DNA of 14,412 nucleotides, from positions 1-14,412 of the forward strand of contig CAMBHX010000033.1 of assembly GCA_945867285.1 (NCBI GenBank). The letters are read 5' to 3'. The translations under genes and the position numbers were made by a program. The DNA comes from Sulfuricurvum sp. IAE1 (lineage in GTDB: Bacteria; Campylobacterota; Campylobacteria; Campylobacterales; Sulfurimonadaceae). The notes beneath the pieces were generated by a model. The model ran no database searches. It was not told the DNA's origin and worked only from the letters and a program-made list of their open reading frames with translations. Positions 6,731 to 14,290 of the stretch are shown here, piece after piece. Each line of letters starts with the position of its first letter. Position 1 is the first letter of the stretch.

Positions 6731-8422
6731 ATGTTGCTATATAACGAACGTCAAGAATTTATCGGGATTGACGATGAGGGGTTGCACCTTCTTAACTACT
6801 CTACGCTTGATGAATTATTGGATGTATGTGCCGATGTTGCGGACTTATTTGCCAATCAACCGGGGTACATTCACAATTTTAAGAACTTTAGCTGGATTAA
6901 CTTTTTACTTCATGCTGATATTGATGCTTCCAGCGCAATAGTCCATGCCAATGGACGTGTCTTCAGTTGTCAGCTCACTGTTACAGTATTCCATTTATGT
7001 GAAAGCCCGACACAAAACTCTTTTATGATTAACATGTCTCACATTAAGACACTTAGCGGTGAAGAGATAAAACCTCATGCTATTACTCCAAAATCAGCAA
7101 TCGCAGAGCCATCCACAACTATTACAACTGCCTATCAAGAACCAAAATCTGTAACCCCATCACCCCTTCCCGACCATGCTGACATCACCCCAACGAGACT
7201 CAGTGAACCTACAATGCTCGATATTCCAGATGCTACACTCTCTGTATTTGATGAGACAGATGACTATCTACATCTATCCCCTTTAAATAAAAAAACATCA
7301 AAAGTAGATACGCTCCAAGGTAAGCCTTTTGAGGAAGATTTATTTGAGAACAATCCTTTCAAAGATGATATTCTAAGAGAAAGTGGCTCATTAAAAGCCT
7401 TAGATCCAAAAATTACTATAGAAGATACAGTAGTCCCAAAAAAGCCTCAAGACAAACCGATGCTGGGACATGCTCAGTATAATACCAAAGAGCAAGAGCA
7501 CCTCGCTAATCACCATGTGGATAAAAACTATAAGTTCGATCCTCAAATTGCTGCTAATGAACTAGGGCTTCCCGTAGATTTAATCGAAGAGTTTATCGGG
7601 GATTTTATTCAGCAAGCCTACGACTTTAAAGAGGCTCTTTTTGAAGCAGCTGCGAAAAATGACTTTAACAATCTTCATATACTCTCTCATAAACTCAAGG
7701 GAGTTGCGGCCAATTTACGTATTGAAGATGCATTTGAAACACTTAGCATTATCAATACCTCCAGTGATGTGACTGAAATTTACGCTAATCTTAAATACTA
7801 TTACGACATTATTCTAAAACTAGAGGGTAAAGAGCCATCTCTTCAAGAGACAATCAATACTCCCATAGAAGCTGCTTCAGCTGAAGAGGTTGATGAAATT
7901 TATACTTTTGGTCTTAAACAGCATGAAAATGAAACTCTATTAGTACAAGAGGATGAGTTAGAACTCAGTGATAACTCTCCCACTGAAGAGAGAAGCCAGA
8001 ATGTTTTTGAAAAGGAATATTTAGATCTTGATGAACCCTTTCTCAAATCTGAGGCTTCTGCTGAGAAAGTAGAGCTTGTAGAGATTCAAGAAGCTGTATC
8101 ACTCAAAGATGAACACAAACAAAAGCTTGACTATGACTCTCATCTGGTTGCCAAATCATTAGGTATTGAACCCTGTTTTATGGACGAACTCTTATTGGAC
8201 TATAAAAATGATTCACGAATTATCAGCAATCAAATCAATCAAGCCATTAATGCATTTGACACTCATCGATGTAATGAAAGTGCTGCGAAGCTAAAGGGGA
8301 TTAGCGATAATCTTCGTCTTGATAAAATTTCAGAGGAACTGGCTATCTTAAGCAAAACCCATGATGCCCAAGAAGCAAAAAAAGCTTCTATTCGTCTCAA
8401 TACCTATCTTGATCAACTCTAA
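6731..8422 (+). CDS. PAS-like head plus two Hpt repeats, phosphotransfer protein
   Basis: A 563-residue cytoplasmic protein with no membrane segment. Residues 1-110 form a PAS-like domain (FIGIDDEGLHLLNYSTLDEL, then NFKNFSWINF) whose ligand I cannot name. A long acidic, Pro/Ser/Thr-rich linker follows (about 115-255). The first Hpt repeat (about 268-360) has the phosphotransfer motif LSHKLKGVAANL with His320 as phospho-acceptor. After a second acidic linker, a related repeat (about 470-563) has SAAKLKGISDNL, where Ala519 (codon 8285-8287) replaces the histidine, so it cannot be phosphorylated at that site. Hpt proteins pass phosphate between receiver domains, here probably from the hybrid kinase encoded 11 bases downstream to the response regulator at the end of the operon. 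AGGAG (6719-6723) is a strong ribosome-binding site. Confidence 0.85.
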   Translation: MLLYNERQEFIGIDDEGLHLLNYSTLDELLDVCADVADLFANQPGYIHNFKNFSWINFLLHADIDASSAIVHANGRVFSCQLTVTVFHLCESPTQNSFMINMSHIKTLSGEEIKPHAITPKSAIAEPSTTITTAYQEPKSVTPSPLPDHADITPTRLSEPTMLDIPDATLSVFDETDDYLHLSPLNKKTSKVDTLQGKPFEEDLFENNPFKDDILRESGSLKALDPKITIEDTVVPKKPQDKPMLGHAQYNTKEQEHLANHHVDKNYKFDPQIAANELGLPVDLIEEFIGDFIQQAYDFKEALFEAAAKNDFNNLHILSHKLKGVAANLRIEDAFETLSIINTSSDVTEIYANLKYYYDIILKLEGKEPSLQETINTPIEAASAEEVDEIYTFGLKQHENETLLVQEDELELSDNSPTEERSQNVFEKEYLDLDEPFLKSEASAEKVELVEIQEAVSLKDEHKQKLDYDSHLVAKSLGIEPCFMDELLLDYKNDSRIISNQINQAINAFDTHRCNESAAKLKGISDNLRLDKISEELAILSKTHDAQEAKKASIRLNTYLDQL

Positions 8423-8433
8423 GAGGAACTAAC

Positions 8434-11400
8434 ATGCATTTAGGACTTAAAAATCGACTACGCCTCATCAGTCTCTTACCAATTCTGATTCTTTTTTCAA
8501 TTGCTACGTATTATGTTTACAACTCATATTTGAGCTATCAGTCTGCACAAATACTACAAACTGATCTTGAAAAAAGTAAACAACTCAATGATATGATCAG
8601 TAACATCGCACGTGAGCGTGGTATGACGGTTATGTATTTAGGAAATGCCTCTGCAGCAACCCTAAAATCACTTCGAGCACAACGCTCCATTGTTAATAAA
8701 AAGATTAATGAGTTCAAAGCAACCAACACATCACCTCAAATTGATCTCATTATCACAAAGCTTGAAAAACTACGAACTCAATCTCAGCCTTCTATCGATA
8801 AACAAACGATTGATTTTAGTGAGGTTTTTAATGACGTCTACGGAAAACAACAAACAGCGCTTCTTGCTGAACTTGCAGCACTCTTTAGCGTTCAATTTGA
8901 TGAAAAAATTTCTACCATGGAAGAGATTTATCTCTCTCTCGTACAAGCGGGTGAATATACTGCTCAAGAACGTGGATATATCACCTATCTACTCTCCAAA
9001 GGGACACCCATAGAAGAGGAAGAGCTTAGTAAATGGCTTGACTACATTGCCAAATCGGATCGGTTGGATTTTAGTACAATCAGCGACACCAAGCTCAAAA
9101 ACACTTTACAACAATCACTATTCAATGAAGATAATTCTGAACTTTTTTCTGATATTACAGCTGAACGTGGTTTAATATTACAGCAAAGCGGTAGTGGAGA
9201 GTATGAAACCCAATCAGGTATTTGGTTTGCGATGTTATCCGAAAAAGTCAATGCTATTAGTAGCACCGAACAAGTAATCTTAAATCTTATGGATATTCGT
9301 GCTTCAGAGGTAAAAGCCCAAGCGATTCAAATTTTGATCATTTCTATTGCGATATGGCTATTGTCTATTTTAATTGGTGCTTTAGGTTTCTTACTTTCCA
9401 ATGAAATAGCAAAGAATATTAAAAATCTTGAGTCCGTTCTTAAGCGTGTCGCCGAAGATACGCATGACAATGAAGCTGATACACTAAGTAAATCTATCAA
9501 TCTTGATACGGCCGATGGTACAGCACAAGCCTACTTACTTCTTGAGCGTATTATCGAACAAACTTTGGTCGATAAACAATATGCACAAGAAGCATCAGAA
9601 GCTAAATCAATGTTTTTGGCAAATATGTCCCATGAAATTCGTACGCCACTCAATGGTATTGTAGGATTTACTGAACTTCTGAAAGATACTGAATTACACG
9701 ATGAACAGCGTGAATTTATTGAGATTATTGAAAAAAGTTCCGAAAATCTTCTTGAAATTATCAACAACATCCTTGACCTCTCTAAAATTGAAAGCAATAA
9801 ACTTGAGATTGAAGATATTGCATTTAATCCTCTTGAAGAATTTGAAAGTGCTGTTGAAGTATATGCCGTACGTGCCTCTGAAAAGCACATTGATCTTGGA
9901 TGCTTCATTGATCCTAGTCTAGAGCGTCCTCTCAAAGGTGACCCAACCAAGATTAAAGAAGTCATTATCAATCTTCTCTCCAATGCGGTCAAGTTTACTA
10001 ACAGTGGCGGAGCAGTCAATGTTGATGTACGTCGTGTGCAATCGGATGAAGAGGGTCACACTCGTATACGCTTCCAAGTCAAAGATAGCGGTATCGGTGT
10101 TACCAGTGAGCAAAAATCTCGTATTTTTGAAGCCTTTGGTCAAGCTGACACCTCAATTACCCGTAAATATGGTGGAACCGGTCTTGGACTTACCATATCT
10201 AGCCGTTTTGTTGAGCTTATGGGAGGCAAACTTGATCTCGAAAGCCATCCTGGTGAAGGAACAATGTTCTTCTTTACCCTCTCATTTGATGAAATTGAAA
10301 CATTAAATGATCCAATCAAAGGATCATTCTCAAATATCAATGCGGTCATTCATGAGAGCAAAACCAAGAAAAAAATCCAAACCACCTACCTCAAAGAGTA
10401 TCTTGATTACCTTGGAGTGAGCTACACCACTTTCAATGAAATCGATGAACTCAAAATGCTTGAGCGTCAAGTCAACTATGACCTTCTATTTGTCGATAAT
10501 GATTATACGACTGATGAAGAAGTTATTGCCTTGGCTGCTTCCAATGAGCAAACAGTTTTGATTACCAAATCCTATTATATGCGTAAAATTGATTCCATGG
10601 GTCTTGATTTATTCAAAGTCTTGTATGAACCAGTTAATAGCTCGAAAATACGTTCTATACTAGAAGCATATGATACTGAAAGTTTTAATGATCGTAAGCA
10701 AAAAACAACTCGACTCAAAAAATTCGATGAAAAAAGCTCTCGTTTTGCGGCTAATATTCTTGTTGCTGAAGACAATATCATCAACCAAAAACTCATTCGT
10801 CGTACACTTGAGGATTTAGGTCTGACAGTCACTGTTGCCAATAATGGTCTAGAAGCATTTGAAAAGCGTAAAAATGGTCAATACGATCTTATCTTTATGG
10901 ATATTCAAATGCCAGTTCTTGATGGAATGGAAGCTACTCAAGAGATTTTAGATTTTGAAGAAGACTATGGACACAATCATATTCCTATTATTGCACTGAC
11001 TGCCAATGCACTCAAAGGTGATCGTGAGCGTTTCATGGGTATTGGTATGGATGAGTATACCACCAAACCTTTGATCCGCAATGATATTATTGCACTGCTC
11101 AATCATTTCCTTTCACATAAAATTATTGAGATCAATAGTATTCCAGAATCAGGTGATAAACCACTAGAACCTCAAGCAGAAACTGATACTGTTGAGGATA
11201 TTCAAAATACTGTGATTGAGGGAAATAGTGAGACGGTTGAAATATCTCAGATTAGAAAAGAAATACCATCTGCTTTTGATGCGGATATTTTACTTGCCAA
11301 ACACAACCCTATTGAACAAAAGCTCTTTGGACGTATCTTAGACGATTTAGGCTATACCTACGCGACTGTAGGAAATACCAAGGAACTTTATTCACAGTTG

Positions 11401-11625
11401 GATTCTAAACGCTATAAGGTTATATTATTTGATAAAAACTTATTAAATCTTAATCTAAAAGAACTCTATGATATAATTCGTACCAATGATAGTGAAACAT
11501 CGTTAGTTATGGTCGTTGATCCATCCTTAGATGAAGATCAAAATGATACTCTGTATGTCCATGAAATGATTAAAAACAGTATCAATAAAGACCTGTTACG
11601 TCTCATATTTGAAAAATTTATCTAA
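8434..11625 (+). CDS. hybrid sensor histidine kinase: NIT sensor, HisKA, HATPase, three receivers
   Basis: A 1063-residue inner-membrane kinase. Membrane segments at about 11-30 and 300-322 flank a periplasmic helical domain of the NIT (nitrate/nitrite-sensing) type, with ERG motifs at 61-63, 179-181 and 244-246. A short HAMP-like region leads to HisKA, where MSHEIRTPLNG carries phospho-acceptor His400. The ATPase domain has its N box at Asn517, the G1 box DSGIG at 551 and the G2 box YGGTGLGL at about 579. Three receivers follow. The first (about 636-745) keeps Asp688 but has Glu732 in place of the conserved Lys. The second (about 773-890) is canonical: Glu779/Asp780, Asp823, Thr856, Lys878. 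The third (about 950-1063) keeps Asp1000 and Lys1047 but has Lys956/His957 instead of the acidic pair. GAGGA (8423-8427) is the ribosome-binding site. The true ligand is unknown. Confidence 0.93.
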   Translation: MHLGLKNRLRLISLLPILILFSIATYYVYNSYLSYQSAQILQTDLEKSKQLNDMISNIARERGMTVMYLGNASAATLKSLRAQRSIVNKKINEFKATNTSPQIDLIITKLEKLRTQSQPSIDKQTIDFSEVFNDVYGKQQTALLAELAALFSVQFDEKISTMEEIYLSLVQAGEYTAQERGYITYLLSKGTPIEEEELSKWLDYIAKSDRLDFSTISDTKLKNTLQQSLFNEDNSELFSDITAERGLILQQSGSGEYETQSGIWFAMLSEKVNAISSTEQVILNLMDIRASEVKAQAIQILIISIAIWLLSILIGALGFLLSNEIAKNIKNLESVLKRVAEDTHDNEADTLSKSINLDTADGTAQAYLLLERIIEQTLVDKQYAQEASEAKSMFLANMSHEIRTPLNGIVGFTELLKDTELHDEQREFIEIIEKSSENLLEIINNILDLSKIESNKLEIEDIAFNPLEEFESAVEVYAVRASEKHIDLGCFIDPSLERPLKGDPTKIKEVIINLLSNAVKFTNSGGAVNVDVRRVQSDEEGHTRIRFQVKDSGIGVTSEQKSRIFEAFGQADTSITRKYGGTGLGLTISSRFVELMGGKLDLESHPGEGTMFFFTLSFDEIETLNDPIKGSFSNINAVIHESKTKKKIQTTYLKEYLDYLGVSYTTFNEIDELKMLERQVNYDLLFVDNDYTTDEEVIALAASNEQTVLITKSYYMRKIDSMGLDLFKVLYEPVNSSKIRSILEAYDTESFNDRKQKTTRLKKFDEKSSRFAANILVAEDNIINQKLIRRTLEDLGLTVTVANNGLEAFEKRKNGQYDLIFMDIQMPVLDGMEATQEILDFEEDYGHNHIPIIALTANALKGDRERFMGIGMDEYTTKPLIRNDIIALLNHFLSHKIIEINSIPESGDKPLEPQAETDTVEDIQNTVIEGNSETVEISQIRKEIPSAFDADILLAKHNPIEQKLFGRILDDLGYTYATVGNTKELYSQLDSKRYKVILFDKNLLNLNLKELYDIIRTNDSETSLVMVVDPSLDEDQNDTLYVHEMIKNSINKDLLRLIFEKFI

Positions 11626-11640
11626 AATAGGAACCTATCA

Positions 11641-12018
11641 ATGGACGGCAAAAAACTCAAAGTACTCGCAGTTGATGATGATTTGATCAACTTAAAACTC
11701 TTAAAATCTATGCTAATGAAATCGCCCAACGTATCGGCTGTTGTCGAAGCAAAGAATGGTGCTGATGCCATTGGGGTATTAAAGTCGCAGCCTGATATTG
11801 ATATCATTCTTCTTGATATCATTATGCCTGTTATGGGTGGACTTGAGATGCTCAAGGTCATACGTGCTGATGAAAGTTTGCAACAAGTTCCCGTTATTGT
11901 CTTGACTACGGATGAAACTAAAAAAGGGGAAGCGCTTGAGTGTGGAGCCAATGGATTTTTGATGAAACCGGTACGTGAAAAAGACGTCGTTGCCAAAATC
12001 GCACAACTTACTATCTGA
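11641..12018 (+). CDS. single-domain CheY-like response regulator
   Basis: A 125-residue receiver domain with no output domain. It has the acidic cluster Asp12-Asp13-Asp14, phospho-acceptor Asp59 in ILLDIIMPVMGG, the switch Thr in VLTTDE and Lys109 in LMKPV, so every catalytic residue is present. AGGAA (11629-11633) is a good ribosome-binding site, 15 bases after the kinase stop. As last gene of the operon it is the obvious terminal acceptor of the phosphorelay, receiving phosphate from His320 of the Hpt protein. Its target is unknown: it could bind a partner protein, the flagellar switch or an enzyme. It lacks a DNA-binding domain, so it does not control transcription directly. Confidence 0.9.
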   Translation: MDGKKLKVLAVDDDLINLKLLKSMLMKSPNVSAVVEAKNGADAIGVLKSQPDIDIILLDIIMPVMGGLEMLKVIRADESLQQVPVIVLTTDETKKGEALECGANGFLMKPVREKDVVAKIAQLTI

Positions 12019-12028
12019 TTATTTTTTT

Positions 12029-12056
12029 ATTAGACTTATTGCATAACCTAATTTTT
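12029..12056 (+). terminator. probable intrinsic terminator after the signalling operon
   Basis: Eleven bases after the response regulator stop, ATTAG (12029-12033) pairs with CTAAT (12048-12052) and TTAT (12036-12039) pairs with ATAA (12043-12046) across a three-base loop; the stem ends in a run of five T (12052-12056). The stem is AT-rich and interrupted, so it is a weak-looking terminator, but its position fits. Confidence 0.5.
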
Positions 12057-12061
12057 CGTTT

Positions 12062-12112
12062 ATGGTGATCCAGTCTAACCATGAACTTTAGAAACCCTTG
12101 CGGGTGAATGGT
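12062..12112. repeat. nested inverted repeats in the convergent gap
   Basis: ACCAT (12078-12082) can pair either with ATGGT at 12062-12066 or with ATGGT at 12108-12112, so two hairpins exclude each other. Inside the second lies ACCC/GGGT (12094-12097 with 12102-12105), whose loop is TTGC on plus and GCAA, a GNRA-type loop, on minus. Further on, GATACTGTATC (about 12150-12160) is a perfect palindrome. No known riboswitch or small RNA family was recognised. The gap 12019-12210 holds no convincing gene. Confidence 0.4.
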
Positions 12113-12210
12113 CTCTTATTATATTCCCTTTGCCGTGATATCGTACTTGATACTGTATCCACTTAATATTTTATGGATTTTCTCTAACCTCAGCACGCAA
12201 CGAGAAGTAA

Positions 12211-12669
12211 TTACAATTTTTGCCAAGTACGCTTATGTATACGAATCGGCTCCGTTGATAAATTTGCATCAGTGTGTGTTGACACTGTCACATCCAATAG
12301 CATCATTGTATCTTTAAAGGTGTTTTGTGCCAAAATATTGGCACACGAGCCATTTTGTGCTCCTCGAAATGAATAAGCATACGAAACATTAGCATCATAC
12401 ATAGCACTTCCACTAGCATCATTTATTACGATATTCAGTTGGTCTAAACAGTTTGCATTACTATTTGTATTAAAACCCTGTGCTCGCATCACTGCAAATT
12501 CTGTCGCACTTTGCGCCAATAGATCTGCTTGCGCCCGCAAATAGTTGTCCCCGATAGATTTGGATCCCGTAGCCGTATTACTAAGCAACATGACCCCTCC
12601 AAGCGCCACAAGCACTACAACAAATATGGCTAATATCATTGCAAATCCAGATCGTTTAGTAGCGTACAT
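12211..12669 (-). CDS. prepilin-like protein lacking Glu+5 (GspK/PilX-like minor pseudopilin)
   Basis: A 152-residue protein with a class III prepilin signal: a short basic leader, then predicted cleavage after Gly8 (KRSG/FAMILAIFVVV) and a hydrophobic helix to about residue 30. Position +5 of the mature protein is Leu13, not the usual Glu, a feature of the tip pseudopilins GspK and some PilX proteins. The mature part has two cysteines (in ANCLDQ and GSCANI), probably a disulfide. AAGGAGA upstream fixes the start at 12669; the longer in-frame start at 12738 would lie well inside the preceding gene and has no such support. The first 14 bases overlap the 3' end of the neighbouring pseudopilin gene. 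It is much shorter than typical GspK (about 330), so PilX-like is the other option. Membrane-anchored, then assembled into a periplasmic fibre. Confidence 0.7.
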   Translation of the reverse strand: MYATKRSGFAMILAIFVVVLVALGGVMLLSNTATGSKSIGDNYLRAQADLLAQSATEFAVMRAQGFNTNSNANCLDQLNIVINDASGSAMYDANVSYAYSFRGAQNGSCANILAQNTFKDTMMLLDVTVSTHTDANLSTEPIRIHKRTWQKL

Positions 12670-13618
12670 GGACTCTCCTTTCACGACACATCTGTGCAGC
12701 ATTCTCATCCGTATCTGCCAAATCATTCCCAAATCCACGCATACATACCTTGAGCCTCCATATTAATCCACGATCACCCACGCCATCATTGTTCATAAAA
12801 TCAGTAGCATCATAGTCAGCATAGAAATGTGCAACATTTTGACCTAACAAACTACTTTTCACAGTTGCAGCAACCCCTGCTCCCTGATAACGTTCACCTA
12901 ACCATGGGCGAAAATTGCTGTACATCACAAAATTGCCATCATCTAGTACTCGAAAAGCATAACCCGTTCTGAGTAGATATTTTCGGTGTCCATGCGATGC
13001 ATTATTATCATTGTTTAAACGTAACAATGTACTTGTAATTGGATTTGCATTACCATCCAGCTTATGAAACCCCGCAATAACACCTATTACATCATTATTC
13101 AAATTAAAACGTGTGCAGGCATTGACATCAGCACTGTCTGTATCATAGAGTGCTGAATTTGCTAAATTGGAAGTGGGATATAAAGCAGTAACGATATTAT
13201 TTGCCATTGTCAAATTCGCATCGATCATGCTTATATCATTCGTGCCGACAATTAATTGTCCTTCTTCACTCCATCCTGGACGACTGCCAATTCCTTGCAA
13301 ACTATCGGCATCGACTCCGATAAAGGCAACAGTATAATCATTATTATCTCCATTCACTGGAGGACCGTAACAATCTTGTGTAGTACCTCTATCAAGATTG
13401 ACAATCGAACTGCTGATGGCATTCTCAAAATATTTGGTGAGCTGATCAAGAATATGATCGGCTTCAACAACCCGCTTAGTCGTGGCCAGAGTTTTATAGA
13501 TTCCATCATAATACTGACGTACTGCTTCAAGAGCAACTCCTCCTACTATCCCTAGTATTACAATAACAAACAAAAGCTCAATCATTGTAAAGGCTTTGCG
13601 TTTAAATAAATACCTCAT
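12656..13618 (-). CDS. prepilin-like protein, 320 residues (GspJ-like position)
   Basis: The N-terminus MRYLFKRKAFTMIELLFVIV is a class III prepilin signal: a basic leader, cleavage after Ala9 (RKA/FTMIELL) and Glu14 at mature position +5, then a hydrophobic assembly helix. Alanine instead of glycine at -1 is less usual in general but frequent in Campylobacterota. The large globular part (about 35-320) is rich in Asn and Asp (GDNNDY, DTDSADVNAC, LNNDNNAS) and contains four cysteines, possibly two disulfides. The Asp/Asn clusters could bind calcium, which is speculation. AAAGG stands eight bases before the start, and the upstream gene's TAG directly abuts the ATG (TAGATG). It overlaps the next gene by 14 bases. 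Position between an I-like and a K-like gene suggests a GspJ-type minor pseudopilin, but it is longer than the usual GspJ (about 200). Confidence 0.75.
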   Translation of the reverse strand: MRYLFKRKAFTMIELLFVIVILGIVGGVALEAVRQYYDGIYKTLATTKRVVEADHILDQLTKYFENAISSSIVNLDRGTTQDCYGPPVNGDNNDYTVAFIGVDADSLQGIGSRPGWSEEGQLIVGTNDISMIDANLTMANNIVTALYPTSNLANSALYDTDSADVNACTRFNLNNDVIGVIAGFHKLDGNANPITSTLLRLNNDNNASHGHRKYLLRTGYAFRVLDDGNFVMYSNFRPWLGERYQGAGVAATVKSSLLGQNVAHFYADYDATDFMNNDGVGDRGLIWRLKVCMRGFGNDLADTDENAAQMCRERRVHVRY

Positions 13619-14290
13619 CTAGTTGCCTTTATTCGATTTAAAAAAGGTGAGAGTCGTATCGACCTCCAAAGCAGTGTTTTGAAATCGTGTCACAACACGC
13701 TTTAGATGAGTTGCATCAGCAGCAGCTGTCCAACCATCCGGTGCCATATTTGCCGATGAACCAAGTCTCCATGTCGCTGTTTGTGTATTGCCATTGGTTG
13801 CTACCGTTGAAGTGATATAGCGTACACTATACGTGGCATCGATACTGACCGTTCCTCCACCTTGAGTTTGGACGCTAATTGTTTCATTCCCGCCGTTAAG
13901 CTGTTCAATCCCTAATGACAAATTACCATCCGTACTAGGAGTTGGTATTACAGACGGTGACTGAACCGTATTGCACTGCATTGATGAAATGTTTTCATCC
14001 GATCCCCAGCGATAACCACCCAAGCGTGTACAGTTCAAGTCTGCTGTACCCGAAATATCAAGTGATCCAGAACCTGAAGCAGCGTAATTTCTATCCCATC
14101 TTGCCTGAAACTTATCGAGCGTCCATCCCGAAAGACGCACCATGATGTCATCATCGATTGCGATCCTCTTGGAGGCATTGTTCGCCACAGTCATCATCGT
14201 GGGAATCGTAAGCACACTAATAGCGATGATAACAATCGCAAATATTAGCTCAATCATTGCCATTGCATTACGCATCTTGTTTATACTCAT
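13619..14290 (-). CDS. prepilin-like protein, 223 residues (GspI-like signature)
   Basis: The start reads MSINKMRNAMAMIELIFAIV: a short basic leader, predicted cleavage after Ala9, then Met+1 and Glu+5 (Glu14) and a hydrophobic helix. A methionine at +1 is characteristic of GspI-type minor pseudopilins. The mature domain is Ser/Thr/Asn/Gly-rich, as in surface or fibre proteins, and has two cysteines (in LNCTRL and MQCNTV), probably bridged. The start at 14290 overlaps the upstream gene's stop as ATGA, which decides against the in-frame ATG at 14326 lying inside that gene, although an AAGGG stands ten bases before 14326; an ATG at 14275 is also possible. The stop TAG touches the next start. 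Role inferred: minor fibre subunit of a type II secretion or type IV pilus-like machine. Confidence 0.7.
   Translation of the reverse strand: MSINKMRNAMAMIELIFAIVIIAISVLTIPTMMTVANNASKRIAIDDDIMVRLSGWTLDKFQARWDRNYAASGSGSLDISGTADLNCTRLGGYRWGSDENISSMQCNTVQSPSVIPTPSTDGNLSLGIEQLNGGNETISVQTQGGGTVSIDATYSVRYITSTVATNGNTQTATWRLGSSANMAPDGWTAAADATHLKRVVTRFQNTALEVDTTLTFFKSNKGN

Noticed and set aside
9531..10019. 162-codon minus-strand frame opposite the kinase
   Set aside because: It is antisense to the conserved HisKA and ATPase domains, is rich in Ser/Arg/Leu as expected of a shadow, and has no recognisable motif.
12078..12112. Possible riboswitch or tRNA in the convergent gap
   Set aside because: The bases do not fit the c-di-GMP, TPP, fluoride, guanidine or preQ1 consensus or a tRNA; kept only as an unassigned inverted repeat.
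12108..12317. 69-codon plus-strand frame with hydrophobic start
   Set aside because: It runs into the prepilin-like gene on the other strand, lacks a ribosome-binding site and resembles nothing I know.
12670..12738. Longer start for the GspK/PilX-like gene
   Set aside because: It would place 23 residues before the prepilin leader, inside the upstream gene, while AAGGAGA marks the inner ATG.
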